Shown here piece after piece: positions 17,201-32,200 of a stretch of DNA of 61,615 nucleotides. The DNA comes from JAHRAH01 sp051009015 (GTDB lineage Bacteria; Pseudomonadota; Gammaproteobacteria; Tethybacterales; Persebacteraceae): NCBI GenBank assembly GCA_051009015.1, contig JBPCWZ010000010.1:1-61615 (forward strand). The letters run 5' to 3'. The first letter of the stretch is position 1. Each line of letters starts with the position of its first letter. The notes below the pieces were generated by a model. The model was not told the DNA's origin, did no database searches, and worked only from the letters and a program-made list of their open reading frames with translations. Made by a program: the position numbers and the translations under genes.

Positions 17201-20200
17201 TGCCCGCCCGGGGCGGGTTACACAACTTATCAATGCCGCCTTTACCGGGCGGACTTTGGCAAGCATCAGCGTGGCAAACGCTTTTGGCGAGGCGGCTTTT
17301 AATGCCGATTTGCCGCCTTTGCTCGGCGGCGGGGCAAGCCCTTACAGTTTGACGACAAGCGCCAATATTGCTTATATCGTTGCATCATCCGCCGATGATG
17401 CGGCGCGCACGGTAACGGCTTTTGTCCGGGCGGCGGACGAATTGAATGCCGTGCGCCGCTTGTCGGGCATTGAACCGGCAACGGCGGAGATAGCGATTAT
17501 CACCCGGCGGGCGCGGGAGGCGTATTTTGCGCCGGTTAGCGTCGGACCCGGCGCGGCGGTATTGATAAACGGCGAATACCGGCGGGACGGCGCAAGAGAT
17601 TGGGCATTTACCGTGGAGTTTGACTTGCGGGCGGATGATTTTGTCATTGAACATCTGGGCGCCGATGCCGCTTGCGATTTGAGCGTGCATCTGCAAAGCC
17701 GGGGGACGAGCGGCGACAACGATTACCGGCAGGTTAATACCACCGGCTTGTCGCCGTGCCGGGTGCGGGTTTCGGTGCGTTCCGGCTTGCGGCAAAACCG
17801 CGATGATATGGTCGTCTCCCTCACGGTCAGCGGCGACGGCGATGGCGATGTATCAACCCCCCGCATCAGCGCGGCGGTTACGCTTCGGTGGGTCAATGAC
17901 CGCATACGGGCTTTTGCGCCATCGGCGCCGATAACGGCGACAGTGCGCACAAACAACCCGCAAATCATCGCGACAATGTCTTCCTATCTTGCCATTAGCG
18001 CCGGTTATGCGGCGGCGGCGGATTCGCAGTATATTTTCATTCGCAACCTGCCGCATATTCGCCATGCCGTTGCACAAAGCGAGTTATTGATATCGGCAAA
18101 TGTGCCGCAGGAGGGCGTGGGTTTGCCGCTGAATACGGTTTATGTGCTGAAAGCAACGGGCAGCGCCGAAGTGCGGGATTCGCTGGCGCCGCTTGTTACC
18201 AGCAGTGTTACGATAACGGTGGTTTTTGTTGATGCCGATGGTTTGCCGCCGCTGTCGGCTTTTGTCGTCGGCACGCAGCATGCGCAGCCGCTCATCGGCT
18301 CTTTGTTTGCCGTGGCGACTTTGGCGATATCCGGCGGTTTCGGTCCGGCGCAGTTTGCGGCGGATGAAAGCGGGCGGGGGTATTTTGTCAATGGCAGCAT
18401 TGTGCTGGTGTCATCGGCATCGCCGGCGGTTATCACCGCATCCGTTATCGCCAATGACGACCATGCGAGCACCGATTCATATTTGCTGAAACTGACGGCG
18501 ACTTTGCTGCCGCCGCTGGGCTTGCGCATTGCGCCTTTGACGGTGACGACAAGGGTATCGCCCGGCGATGCGCTTTCGTTTGCCGGTTCGCTTTCGCTGT
18601 TTGGCGGCAAGCCGCCGGTGCGGGTGTCTTCCGGCGTGTTGCTCGGCGGCGACAACCTGCTGTTTTTGGAAAACAACAACGGCGATTTGACCTGGAGCGG
18701 GCGGACGGCGCGCGCCGGCGTCGGCGAAGTGTTGCAAGATGCGGTGGTATTGACCGATTCGTCTACGCCGCCGAGGGTGTCGCGGGTTGCGGGGATAACG
18801 CTGGTTTATGTGCATCCGCCGTCTGTCGCCATGACCTTGCGCACTTTGCAAACCATCGCCGCCGCCGGGCAGACGGTTGTTGCCGCTACCGCCGGTTTTG
18901 CCGCCGGGCGGCTGGATTATGAACTGCGGGTTTTGACCATCGGCGGCGCATCGGCGACGGCATTTGGCGACGGCGTGAGTTTGTTTGTGCGCGGTTATGA
19001 GTCCGGCTCGGCAACCATCACCGTCATCGGCGACGACAACCATCCGGATACGCCCGATGCTACTGCCGCTTTGACGATAGCATTCGGCGGCGATATTGCC
19101 GCCGGTTTGCCGCCGCCGCTTGTCAATGCGCCGCGGACGATAACCTCGCGCTCTCCGGACAGGAATGTGCTGGCGGCGCCGTCTTTGACCATCTTCGGCG
19201 GCACCCGCCCCTATCGTTTCTGGCGGGTTAATGGCGTGCCGTCTCCGGCGATATCGGTCGGCGAAGATGGCGGCGTGTTTTATCAAACGCCGCCGCCGCC
19301 GTATCGCCTGACGCTGACGGTGGCGGCGGCGGCAAATATCGCCAATGGCGGTGTTTCCGCTACGGCAACGGCGCGCTTTACTTTGGCTGCCGTGCCGCCC
19401 GCGCCGGTCGCTTTTGCCGTCGCATCCTATGACGGCGCGGTGCTGACCGGCACTTCGGCTTTTGCCACTTTGCATGTCGGCGGCGGTTTTGTCAATGCCG
19501 GCAGTGCCTATTCGCTTTCGGCATCGGGCGGCGGTATCGGCATATCGCTGACCGATGGCACGGTCGTCATTGTCGAGATAACCGCGCTTGTGCCGCAAAC
19601 TATCGCCGCAACGATTCGCGCCGATGACGACCATTTGGATACTCTGCCGGTATCGGTGTTTTTGACGGTGACGGCGGCACGGGTCGCTGTTATTGACGGG
19701 CGGCGCAGTTTCCGCCTGACCATCGGCGCCGATGGCAGGGTGTTGGAGCGTTTTGCCGCATCCGGCGGCGATCCGGCTGACCGGTGGAGTTTGGCATTGG
19801 CACCGGGCGGCGACGAGCAGCCGCCGCTGTTTGCGCTGACCGAAGACGGGCAGTTGTCGGCGCGGCGTTTGGGCTGGACGGATTTGCTGGGCAATATCGG
19901 CGCATTGACTCAGCGGTTTTCGCTTGTCGCCGGAGTTGGCGATTATGCGGCAACGGCGGCATTGGCGGCTTTTGTTGTTTTGCCGCCGGTTACGGCAAAT
20001 GTCTCCGCCGTGTCGGCTACCGGTTATGTTTTGGCGACGGCGGCTTTGAGCGCATCGGGCGGTGCCGATTCCCTGCGCGATTTGCCGGGCTTTTCGGCGC
20101 GTGAGGGTTTTGACTTTTCGGTTGGCGGCGGCGGCGGGGCAAGATGGACTATTGTGCAACTTGGCGGCGATGACGATTATGGCGTTGCCTTTTTGATATC

Positions 20201-23200
20201 CGCCGCCGGTTCCATCACGGCGACGATTATCGCCGACGACCGCTTTTATCATGCGCTCGTGCCGGTGCGGCGGGCGACGGTGTTTTTGACTCTGGATGCC
20301 GCGCCGTTGCCGCTGTTTGATGTCAGCGCGACTTTGTCTTTGCGCTTGACGACCGAAACAACGCCCGATGCATTGCTGGCGACGGTCAATATCATCGGCG
20401 GCGTGCCGCCTTTTGTTGTTTCCGCCGAATATCTGCCGCCGGCGCGCCGTCATCCGTATTTGCTTTCCTATGACAGCGGCGACGTCGCGACTTTGCAACT
20501 GCAGCAGGGGCAATCGCCGGGGGCGGCTTTGGACGATTTGCTCGACCCGCGCGGGCCGCTGACGATGACGGCGGTTGTTGAAGTTGCCGATGCATTGTCC
20601 GCCGCCCGCGCGCTTGCCGGTGCATTGCCGGTGCGGCGGGTGTCGGTTGTCATCGCCGCCGTGCCGCCGCCGCCGATAGCGGCGCGTTTTGATACCGTCC
20701 TGCCGATAGCGGAGAATGCCCACGGCTCTCCCGCGACTTTGTTTGTCAGCGGCGGCTCGGGCGGTTATACTTTTGATGCTTTTGCCGGTGATGTCAGTGT
20801 CGGCATTACACCGGAAGGCGAAGATTATGCCCTGACTTTGCGCGCGCCCGCCGGGATTATCACGGCGACGGTGCATATTGATGACGGCCACGAGCGGACG
20901 GCTCCGGCAACGGCGTTTATTACCATCACTTCCGTGCCGCCTTTGGGCTTGCCGCGCCCCGTTGTTTTTGATTCGTCTTTGACTTTGGCGATTAGTGTCG
21001 CCGGACGCCCGCCGATAGCGACTTTGCGGGCGACCGGCGGCTTTGGCGCGCGCACTTATGCATTGGACGGCGCGCCCGCTTATCTTTCGCTGTCGGTTTT
21101 GGCAAACGGCGATGCGGCGATGGTTGTCGCCGACGGGCGCCCTTCCCTTATTGAAGAAGCCGATTTGTTGAGATATGAATTTACCGCTTTTGTTTCCGCT
21201 CCCGATTCGCCGGGGGTGGTGTCGGCGGTTTTGCTGTTGACTTTGCTGCCGCCGGTGCAGCCGGCGTCCGTCACGGCGGCTTTTGACCTGGCATTGACGG
21301 ATGCCGAAACGGGCAGGGAGAACTTGTTTGCCGTCATCAGCGCATCGGGCGGTTATGTGCATAACGATTATTCGGTTGCGGTCGGTCCCGCGGCGATTGC
21401 CTCCGCCCGCGGCAGGTCGGTTTTTGTCTTTGTTGCCGACCGGAATACTCCGGTCATCGTCAATGTATCGGCGGTTGTCAATGACGATCATGCCGCAACT
21501 GCGCCGTTTTCGCTGACGGCGCAGGTTACTATCATGCCGCCTTTGCGCTTTGTGCCGGTGCCGCCGATAACCCTGACAACCCGGGCGATAGTGACCGGTG
21601 CTTTGCCGCTTTTGACTTTGTCGGCATCCGGCGGTTTTGCCAATGGTCCATATTCCATAACGCCGGACAATGCCCTGTTGCCGCCGCATTCCTATTTGTC
21701 GGTAGCATCCGGCGGCGTTATTCATTTGGTTGCGGCGACGATAACAAACACGCCTTTGACGGCGGGGCTGCAAACAATGACAGTGCGCGATTCGGCTTCG
21801 CAGCGGGAGTTTGCCGCCGCGCCTTTGACGATTGCCGTTGTGCATCCGCCATCCGTTTCAATGGCGGTTTCGCTTTTGGATTCGCGGGTTGAAACCGGTA
21901 TTGACACGCCGGTAGCGACATTGCGCATTGGCGGCGGTTCCGGCGGCGGTTATGCTTTGTCGGCAACTGCCGGCATACCGGCGAGCATTCGCAATGCCAC
22001 GGTGTGGGCGCGGGCGGACAGGCCGGGCAGGTTTTTGATAACGCTGACCGGCGACGACGACCATCCGCAAACGCCGGAGGTTTCCGCCGTTATTACCGTG
22101 TCGGTGGTTGGCGGTGTCGCTTTGGAGCATCCGCCGCTTTTGCAACTGACCACCCGGCTGACGCTGTCGGCGAGTGCGGCGGTTGTCTTGTCGGCTTTCG
22201 GCGGTTCCGCTCCGTATCAATATTATGCCGATGTCCCGTCTTATCTGAGTATTAATATTGATTCGGGCGAAGTGGATGTCTTGCGCGGCGGCGATGTTGC
22301 CGAAACTTTGGTTGTCTCGGCGCGCGCCGAAGATGCTTCAACGCCGCCGCTGACGGCTTTTGCTGCCATTACGGTCATTGCCGCCGACCCGCCTTCTTTG
22401 ACGGTGCGCTTGCTTTTGCCCGATTTGCTGGTGCCGCAGCGGCAGGCGGCGACATTGGGGACTTTGACGGCATCCGGCGGTTATACGCTGACAAACTATG
22501 CATACACCGCCGCCGCTATCGACGCTATTTCGCTGTCGGTCAATGCCGCCGGTATTGTGTTGTTTTCCGCCGCGCAAGTGGGCGCGTATTCTCTGACTTT
22601 GGCGGCGGCGGATAATCATCCGAATGTCGCCGATGCGCGTTTGACCGTCATCGCGCGGACTTCGCCGGTTTTTGTTTTGCCGCCGCCGGATGTTGTTCTT
22701 ACGCTGACGACAAGGTTGTCGGCTTTTGCGGACGGCGGCATTACTTTGCAAGCCCTTGAAGGTTTTGCCCCGCTGGAATACGGCATACTCGGCCCGGCAT
22801 CGTTGTTTGTCAGCGTCAATCGTCAAAGCGGCGCGACGGGGCAGGGCGGCGGCGCGGCTCCGGCTGAGCCGGCGACGATTACCGCAACGGTCTTTGCCGT
22901 GGATTCTTCGCGCCCGCGCCAAACGGCGGAAGCATTGATAACGATGGAAGTTGAAGAGCCGCCGCCGTTGTCGGCATCGCTGCATCTTGGCGGGCGGCTT
23001 TTTGCCGTCGGGCAGTTGGCGACTTTGGCGACTTTGTCGGCAAGCGGCGGTTATGTCGCCGATGATTATCACTACGGCGCGACGATTGACGGGCGGGGCA
23101 TTGACATTACCGGCAATATCGTCTCGCTGGTGCAAGATGCCCCCGGCGCGCTGACGGTTGTCGCCGTTGTTGATGACGACCATTTTGGCACGCCGCCGGT

Positions 23201-26200
23201 GGTGTTTGTCTGGGCGGTTACGGCGGAGGGCGCAGCCCCGGTTCGCGATACCGAAACCCCGCTGACGATTATCAACGCCCCGCCGAGGATTACGCTGATT
23301 GGCGGCGCGAGTTTGCGGGATGCTCTCACGCTTAGCGTCAATGGCGGCAGGGCGGCGGAGTTTAGCGGCAGGATAAGGGACAACCCCACGCACGAAGGGA
23401 ACGGGGCATTGGCAATATCCCCCAGGGGCGTGGTAGGAAGCGGCGATGCTATCGGGGATGTGGAGGATGCACTTGATATCACGGCGGTCATCGCCGCCGC
23501 ATCGCTGACGGCATTTGCGACTATCAGCGTTTCTATCACCCGCATTTTGCCGCTCATTACCGCCGACTATGAAGGCGTGCGCATCGTGCCGCTCAATGTG
23601 TCAAACATTCTCCTCGGCGCAATGGTGCCGATAACCACCGGTATTCTGCGGCTTTATCACCGCCCCGAAAACGCGTCCGGCCTCCGCTATGGGCACAGCA
23701 TTGTTGCATCGCCGTCCGGTTTTGCCATTGACGATATTAGCGGCGCGCTTTCTTTGATATCGGCTTATGAAACGGCAACGATGCAAACCATAACGCTCCG
23801 GACCAAATACGCCAATGGCTTCGGCAACGGCGAGCAGGCATCCGTTACCCTGACAATATCCGCCGCCGGTGATGCCGATGGATTCCCGTCGCTTTCGGTT
23901 TCTTACACCCTCCGCGGGGGCATTGTGCCGGGCGGGGTTTTTGCGCCGGTTGCGGATGTTTCGGCATCGGGCGGTTTTGCATCGGGCGGATACCGCCTGA
24001 GTGTTTTGCCGCAAAGCAACTTGTCGGTATCTTTGCCTTCGGTGCTTGCCGCCGATGGCGATGCGTTGTTGCAAGTGAGCGCCGTTGCCGGGGCGTTTTC
24101 GGTTACCGTTGTTGTTCACGACCTTGCCAATATCACCGCATCGGCGGTTGTTTCCATTTCCATCACCCCGCGCGATTCTCTGCTGCCGTTTGTCGTAACC
24201 GGCATTGCCGTATCCGTCACCATCGGCGACGGCAGTTTGATAACGATATCAACATTGGGCGTTTCCGGCGGCGCGGGCAACAACCGCTTTTCGTTATTGG
24301 AAGATGTTAACTATCTTTCGCTAAACGCCGACGGCACTTTGCATGCCCGCGCCGGTTTTGACGCCGTGCGCAACAATATCGCCCGCCCGCGCCAAACCGT
24401 TGGCATTGAAGTATTCAGCAACGGATTGCGGGCGACGGCATCGCTAACCGCCGCTTTGGTCTTTGCCCCGCTTTCGGTTGCCATCGCCGACCCCGGCGAG
24501 TTGGCGGCACTTGTCGGGGGGACGGTAACGCTCTTTTCGCTCGCCCTTTCCGGCGGCGCCGGTGATGTCGCCAACGGCGGCTTTGCGCGCGGTTATGACA
24601 TTTCTTTGATGGCGGATGCCGCCGGCGGGTTTGGCGCATCATCGGGCTTTGTCATCGCCGCCGCGCGCACAAGCGGGCTATTTACCGCAACCATCGTTGC
24701 CAATGACCGGCTGGACGGCGCGGCGTATCCGCCTTCGCCCGCAGGGTCGGCTTTTGTTACCATTACCGCTTTTCAGCCGCTCAGCGCGCATTTGCCGGCG
24801 GAAGTATTCGCCACTTCGGGATTCAACATTGCCGGCACGGTGTCGGCAAGCGGCGGCGGCGGGGAATATTCCTATTCGGCTGGCGTTGACCCGGCGCTTG
24901 GCAATGTTAGAGGCGTGGGCGAAGACGGCGAGATTTCTTTGGGTGTCCTTTTCCCTAATGTCATCTTTTCCCTGACCGCCGTTGTCAATGACGCACTTAC
25001 CGTTACGCCGCCGGCAACGGCGATTATGGCGGTGCGCGCGGTGGCATTGGGTGCTTTTGCAGACCATGCCGAGGGTATTGTGCTGACGACATACCGCGCT
25101 TTTGACGCCCGTCTGGCGACTGTGGGTGTGGATATCGGCTTGCCGCCCTTCCGCTATTCCATCCTTTCGCCCGGTCCGGTTTCTTTGCTTGAAGGCACGA
25201 TTGTCGTTGTCGCCGAAACTTTGACCGCCCCCGGCAGTTTGGCGATTACCTTGCAAGTGAGCGACAGTTCGCCGATAACGGATCCGTTTGTTTATGACTT
25301 TACGATATCCGTTGTTGATCCTTCGCCCCTGTCGCTTGATGCCATCGTCAATGATTCGGTGATTGACGGCTTTGCCATGACGCTGGCGACTATCGCCATC
25401 GGCGGCGGCTTGTTGTCGGACGGCAGTGCATACAGCGTTACCGTTACCGACGGGCAGTTTGGACTTGTCGGCAATACGCTGACGATGTTTGCAACGGCGG
25501 CGGGCAGTATTACGGTGACCATCCTCGCCGATGACGACCATGCCAATACGCCGCGATTGACCGGTTTGATAAGCGCTTTTGTTATTGACCGAAACACGCT
25601 TTTGCCGCCGTTTGTCGCCATTGACCGGAGTGTTTGGAATGTCCGGGTTGGCGATGCGCCGTTTGTCGCTACCGCCGATGCCCAAGGCGGCTTTGCGCCC
25701 TACCGGATGGAGTTGCAAGGCGAAGGGGCGGTTGGCTTGGCGCAGGATTTGACGCCGGGCTTTGGCATTAGCATTATCAGCGGCGGGCGGGCGGTGATAT
25801 CCGTCCTGCCGCCTTCGGTGCTGGAACTGACCGGCACTATCAACGCCGTTTTGCGGGTTGCCGATTTTGTGGATAACGCTTCGCTGCTAACGCTTTCTTT
25901 GATAGTGGAAGCGCCGACTTTGGATGCCGAAGTGTTTTTGTTCGGCGGGCAGCGTTTTGGCGACAATGTCAATATCGCCGCATCGCCGACTGTCTATGCC
26001 GCGGCGCGCGGCAACTTGAGTTTGTGGCTGCCGATAGCGGCTGTGCCGCAAATGGCGCTGATTCATCATCGCGCCGCGCACATAAACGGCACTTTGGTTG
26101 TCGTCGGCGGGCTTTTGCAAAACGGCGGCTTGCAAAGCCGCGTGTTGTGGTCTGCCGACAGGGGGCGCAGTTGGCAGCATTATGATGCGCCGTTTTCGCC

Positions 26201-29200
26201 CCGCCGCGATGTCGGGCTGGCTGTTCATAGCGGCGCGTTGTGGGTGATGGGCGGTTTTGACGGCGCGGCAAATGACGAGTTGTGGCGCTCGCGCGACGTC
26301 GGCGGCGGCGCATCTTCGTGGCAGCGGCAGATTGACCGGCAGGAACCGCGCATTGAAGCATTGACCGACCATAATCTATTGACTTATCGCGGCACTTTGA
26401 TGATCCCCGGCGGGCGCAATGCCGATGGCGGGCGGCGGGCATGGTTTTATGACGACAACGGCGATTGGACGAGCATTCGCCCGCCCCTGCCCGATGCGCC
26501 AAACAGCGGCGCGGCGGCGGTGTTGGATGACAAGTTATATTTGTTCGGCTTGGAAAGCAAAGCGCATAATGTCTATGTTTATGGCGGCGGCAACTATGCC
26601 AACGATTGGTCGTCATGCGCCAATTTGGCGATAACCATCGGCGAATATGCCAGCGGCATCGTCATAGACGGGACGATAAACATACTCGGCGGCGGCGACC
26701 GGCAGGTGCGGCGTTTGACCGGCTGCCCGCCCGCCATCCCCGGCGGCGGGCAAATGCCGCAAAATACCGAATACAATGCCCGCGCCGTTTATATGCCGCT
26801 TGCGCCGGAAGTTGTTGTGCCGCCGCCTGTAATGCGGGCGTCTTTTGCGGCGATGCCGGTTTCGCGCTTGCGCGGTGAAGTTGTCCTCGGCACCGTCATC
26901 GCCGAAGGCGGCAGTGCGCCAAACGGCTATCGCATGCGCGCTTTTGCCGCCGATGCCGCCATCGGCGTCAATACCGAAAACGCCCTGACGATGTTTGCCG
27001 ATGGTTTGACTTCGTTTCTGGCGACGGTTGTTGTTGATGACGAGCATCCGGCGACCGAATATGCTACCGTCATTTTGACGGCGCGGGTGATAGATTTTGT
27101 CGTCCTTGCCGCTCCCGATGTCATTACCATTCCGGCAGGCCTGACGGCGACCGGCGTACTGGCGACTTTGCGGGCGGCGGGCGGCGGCGGCAACTTCCGC
27201 TATACGGCGGCAAATGCCCCCGGTTATGTTGTCGTCGCCGAAGACGGGCTTCTTATCATGCGCGGGACTTCGTCCGCCGATGCTACGACCCTTGTCATTA
27301 CCGCTTTGGCGCGCGGGGCGCTTGCCAATACGGCGGGCGAAGATTCCGCTTTTGGCATTGCTACCGCGCCGATATCTCTGGCGGTTGTGGAGTCGGAAGA
27401 TTTTTCGTTAAGTGTCAATCGTGCCGCTAACGCTGTTTTGGCGGTCGGCGGTCGGCAACTGACGGCGGCGACTGTGCGGTTGCTCGGCGGCTTTGCCTTT
27501 GGCGGGGCGTATTCGGCAAATGTGTCGGTTGCCGGAGAAAACAATGACGAAGGTTTTGCCGCCGCATTGCTTCCGGTTGAAGGCGGCGGCGGCGGGGTTT
27601 TTGCCGTTGTTTTGTCGGCTTCGGTTGCCGGAAGTATTACGGCGGTTTTTGCCGCCGATGATTCCCATCCGCAAACGCCGCCGGTTTCGGCAACCATTAC
27701 CGCCTATGCCGCCGATTCTTTGCGCCTTGACATTTCGCCGCTGACGATAACCACTTTGCTGCCGGTCGGTGCCGATGCCGCCATTTTTGCCGGAGGCGGC
27801 GTTGGCGATGTGCGCTTTTCGCTGTCGTCTTCATTGTTGTCCATTGACGCCGCAAGCGGGGCATTGGCATGGGCGAATGCGCCCGCCGATATCCCGCAAC
27901 TGCACGAGGTGCAAGTGCGGGTGTCGGATTCTTCGCAGCCGCCGTTTTCGCGCCTTGCCGGTTTGACTGTTGCCATTGTTGACCCGCCTTCTTTGACAGT
28001 TCGCCTGTTGCGCCCGCGCTTGAATGTTTTGGAAGGGAATGCTACTTTGGGCGAGGTCAGCATTGCCGGAGGTTATGCACCGGAGGGGTATTCTTTGACC
28101 GTCATCCACGAAGGGGAGGATGCGCAAGTTGGCTTTATCGGCACAACCATTACGATGTTTGCCCGCCCCGCTCTTATCACGGCAACGGCAATTGCCGATG
28201 ACGAACACGGCAATACCCCGGCGGCGAGTTTGTTTATTACCGCGCGCATTGTTGAGAGTTTCACGCTTTCGGTTGCGCCGGTGTATTTGCCGGTATCCAT
28301 AACGGCAATTGATATTGTGCTGGCGACTTTGCGTCCCGGCGGTATTTCCGGCGATTACACAATATCCATTGACGCGCCGCCGTATTTGAAGTTGTCGGGC
28401 GATATTCTGCTATTGGACGGGCAAACGCCTTTGCAAACCGGGGCATTTTCGCTTATCGCCACGGTATCAAGCGCGGCGGCAACGGTAGCGGCAACGGCAT
28501 CGGTCTTTATTGTCAATCGTCCGGTATTTGCCAACATTGTCGGCGGGCTGGATTATGTCTATGCCCGAACCAAATCCACCGTCGGCATTGTCGCCGGGCA
28601 GGGCGGCTTTGTCTTCCCCGGCGGTGCTTTGCGCTACCGGCTTTCGTCCGCCGCCGACCTCGCCGCCGGTTTGGATTCTCTGCAAGCGGTAACCGTATCG
28701 GCAAACAAAGCGGGGCAATATCATTTGACGGCGGCGGTCAATGATGATTCATCGCGCCCGCCGGTGCTGTTGACGATGACTTTTGACGCGCTGGCGGAAC
28801 TGAGTTTGCGCGCCCTCGGCGATGACGGCATTTTGACGATAACCACCCATTCGGCATCGCCGGGCTATTACATGCAACTGAGCGCCTTTGGCGGCGGCGG
28901 CACGCTGACTTTTGCGGTAGCCGACAGCGGCGGGCTTTTTGCCATCGGCGATGACGCCGCTGACCCGTCTTTGACCGTTGCGCGCGAATCGCGCTTGCTT
29001 TCGGTGCTTTTGACGGCGGAAGTGCCAAATGCCATTACGACAACCGCCGAGTTTCATCTCCATCACAGCGCGCCTTTGGCGCTTGAACCGGCGACAATAT
29101 TCTTTACTCTTGCGGTTGTGGATGTGCTGCCGTTTAGTGTCGGCTTTGGCGAAAGCCCGGGGTTGATATCTTCGCAGGTTTCGCTCACGCTGGCTTCCAT

Positions 29201-32200
29201 TACCGTCAGCGGCGGTTATGCGGACGGCGGCGAATACAACTATGCATTTGCCAACTTCGGCACTTCGGTAACGGCAACCGTCATCGGCGACAGCGGCGGG
29301 GCTTTGGTTGTTATCGCCAACGGCGAGTTTACCCTTTCCGTCAATGTCAGCGATGACCATCCGCAAACGCCGGATTTTTCCGCGACTTATTCCGCCCTCG
29401 CCATTGGCGACCCGAACATATCCCTTTCGCTTCAATCGGTCTTGCACACCCTTGTCGCAACCCGTCCGGCGAATGTTGAAGTTGTGCGGGTGATAGCAAA
29501 CGGCGGCGTGTTTCCCTATCATTACAACTTGCTGCGCTCCAGCGACCGGCAGTTTGTGCTTGACGAAAACACCGGCATCGGCAGTTTGCGCGCCGAGGTT
29601 TTGGAAATCCCCAATGCGCCGGTTTTGCATATCATTACCGCATCGGTGGAAGTTGAAGGCGCGCGCGGGGCTTTGGCGACGGCGGTGCTCAGCCAGCGGG
29701 TCAGCGTGCGCAAGATAACGCCCTTTACCTTGCACAACTATGCGCCGTTTGTCATCGGCTCGCCCAATAATGTCAATCACACGCTCGGAATGTTTGAAGT
29801 ATTGGAAGGCGCGCCGCCATACCGGATAAGCGTGGAGGACGGTTATACCTATTACACCAGCAGCAACCCGCGCAGCATCGACCGGACGCTGACGATAAAC
29901 AGCGAAGGAGAATGGCTTTACCGTCCCGAGTTTTCCCTGGATAACCGGAATCTCGCTCCCGCTAACATCGCGGGCGGGGCTGGCATCCACGGGCGGCTTA
30001 TTGTGGATGACACATCGGACGATTATGTGCCGGCAACGGTGCAGATATATTCCCGCTATGTCTTTCGCGTCGACGAAACCGCCGACCCCGCCGCCCCTTT
30101 TGCCACACAACCGTATTCGGCGATGAGTTTGGGACTTATCGTTACCAACAGCGAACCGGGGGTTTATGTCGGTTATGACCGGGGCCTTCCCTACAACATT
30201 CTATTCAGGGAGATTGGCGATAATGTAGACATTACACCGGCAAATGTGTTCGGCATCGCCCGGGTTAATTCCGCATTGTCCGGGGGCGAAACTGAAGAGC
30301 CGCATTTTGTGCCGGTGCTGAAAGCGGCTTTGCCACCGGGGACTTCCATTACCGGCACCGTATTAATCCGCCCTGATGTGGCGGGCGATACTTATCCGCC
30401 GCTGCCGTATCTTGCCTTTGTGCCATTTACCCTGACCATCTCCGACCCCTTTGACAACAGCGGCGTTTTGCCGCTTGTCTTCGGGCAGCCGGATGCGGCG
30501 GTGCTGACGACCTATGCCCGCAGTGTTTCTCTGTCAAACTTGCGAACGCTTGTGGCGGGCGGCAAAGCGCCGGTGCGCATTGGCTCGCACAACCTGCCGC
30601 CGTTTTTGTCCATTGCCGCAAACGGCGGCTTGCATGCCATTGATGTTACCAATGCGTTGTTTGTTACCGTCTTTTCGTTTTATGCCGCCGATGTCCTCGG
30701 CTTTACGGTCATGGCGACAATGACTGCGGAGATAGTGGAGCCGCCCCTGCTGACGGCAAGCATTATCGGCAACTTTATTACCACCGCCCCCGCCCATTAC
30801 CCGCCGGTAATATTCGGGCAACTGACTGCTACCGGCGGCAACTTTCCCGCCGCCGGCGAGGGTTATCAATACCGCGTTTCGCTTTCGCCGACACTGGGGC
30901 GGTTTTCGCTGACGGCAAACGGGCGGATTATCGGGCGTTTTCTTACCACCGGCTTGCACACATTAACCGCTTTTGTTGACGATACCCATCCCGATACCCG
31001 TCCGGTGCAAACCTTTTTGACTTTGTCGGCGGGCGGCAGTATTTTTGTGCAAGCGGTTTCGGCATTGTCGCGCATTACCACCGATGTGGAATATGGCACG
31101 GTGGCGACTTTCGCCTCCGGCGGCGGCATTGCGCCGATTCGCTACCGCTTGCTTTCGCCGCCGATGCCGCAACTGCGCGTTATTAATGCCAATCTTGTAA
31201 TGATATCGGTTTTTGACAATGCCGATACGCTGGCGATAACCATTGCGGCGGAAGACAACTCGCAACTTCGCGCCCGGGCGACTTTGACTTTGAATATTGA
31301 TGTCATTGCCCCGCATTTGACCGCTTCTTTTGACCGCGGCTTTTCGGTCGCACTTGTCGGGCAAAACACCGCCATAGCGACTATGCGCGCTCTCGGCGGT
31401 TATCTGGCGGCGGATGGCGCGTATCAATATTCCCTGACATCCGGCGGCGATGCTCTGGTATCAATAGACATTGACAGCGGCGCGATATACCTTTCGGCAT
31501 CGGCGGCGGGTTTGAATACATTAACCATATCCGCCGATGACGACCATCCGCACACGCCGCCGGTTGTTTTTGTCATTACTTCGCGCGCCGCCATACCGCT
31601 TTCGGCTTCGTTTGCCAATGTGCAAACATTGACGACATTCACCCGCAATATCGGCGATGTTGTGGGGACTTTGTCTGTCTCCGGCGGTGTTTTGCCCTAT
31701 CAATATGCTTTGCCGGTCGGCGATATTGTCGGCATTTCGGCGGCAATTTCCGGCGGCTTTTTGACTTTGCGGGCGACATTGGACGAAGTGCGCGATTTGC
31801 ACATAAGCGCGGTCATTACCGGCGATGATGATTTGACTTTGCGGGCGGCTGCGGCGGCGACTATTGCCATCGTCCCGCCGCCGCCGCTTTTGATGACGGT
31901 ATCGCGCTTTGACTCCGCCGTGACGGTTGGCGATTTGGCAACTGTCGGGCGTGTGGAATATGGCGGCGGTTATCTGCAAGCGGGCAGTGATTACCGCGTG
32001 GATATTGAAGCGCGCGGTGCCGCCTTTGTGCCGTTTTTGCTTTCGGGCGGATATGTCGCCGTTTCCGCCATTGCCATCGGCAGCGTGCATTTGACTCTTA
32101 TCATCAATGACGACCATCCCGGCACACCGGCGGCATTGGCGGCTTTCAACGGCATCGCTTACGATGCGCGGCTGGCTTTATCGGCGATTCCCGCGCCGGT

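Noticed and set aside
18477..21845. A 1,122-codon open frame on the minus strand, one of many long Arg/Gln-rich frames antisense to the giant gene
   Set aside because: It mirrors the codon bias of the plus-strand gene, has no recognisable domain, signal or ribosome-binding site, and the opposite strand reads throughout as ordered beta-sandwich domains.
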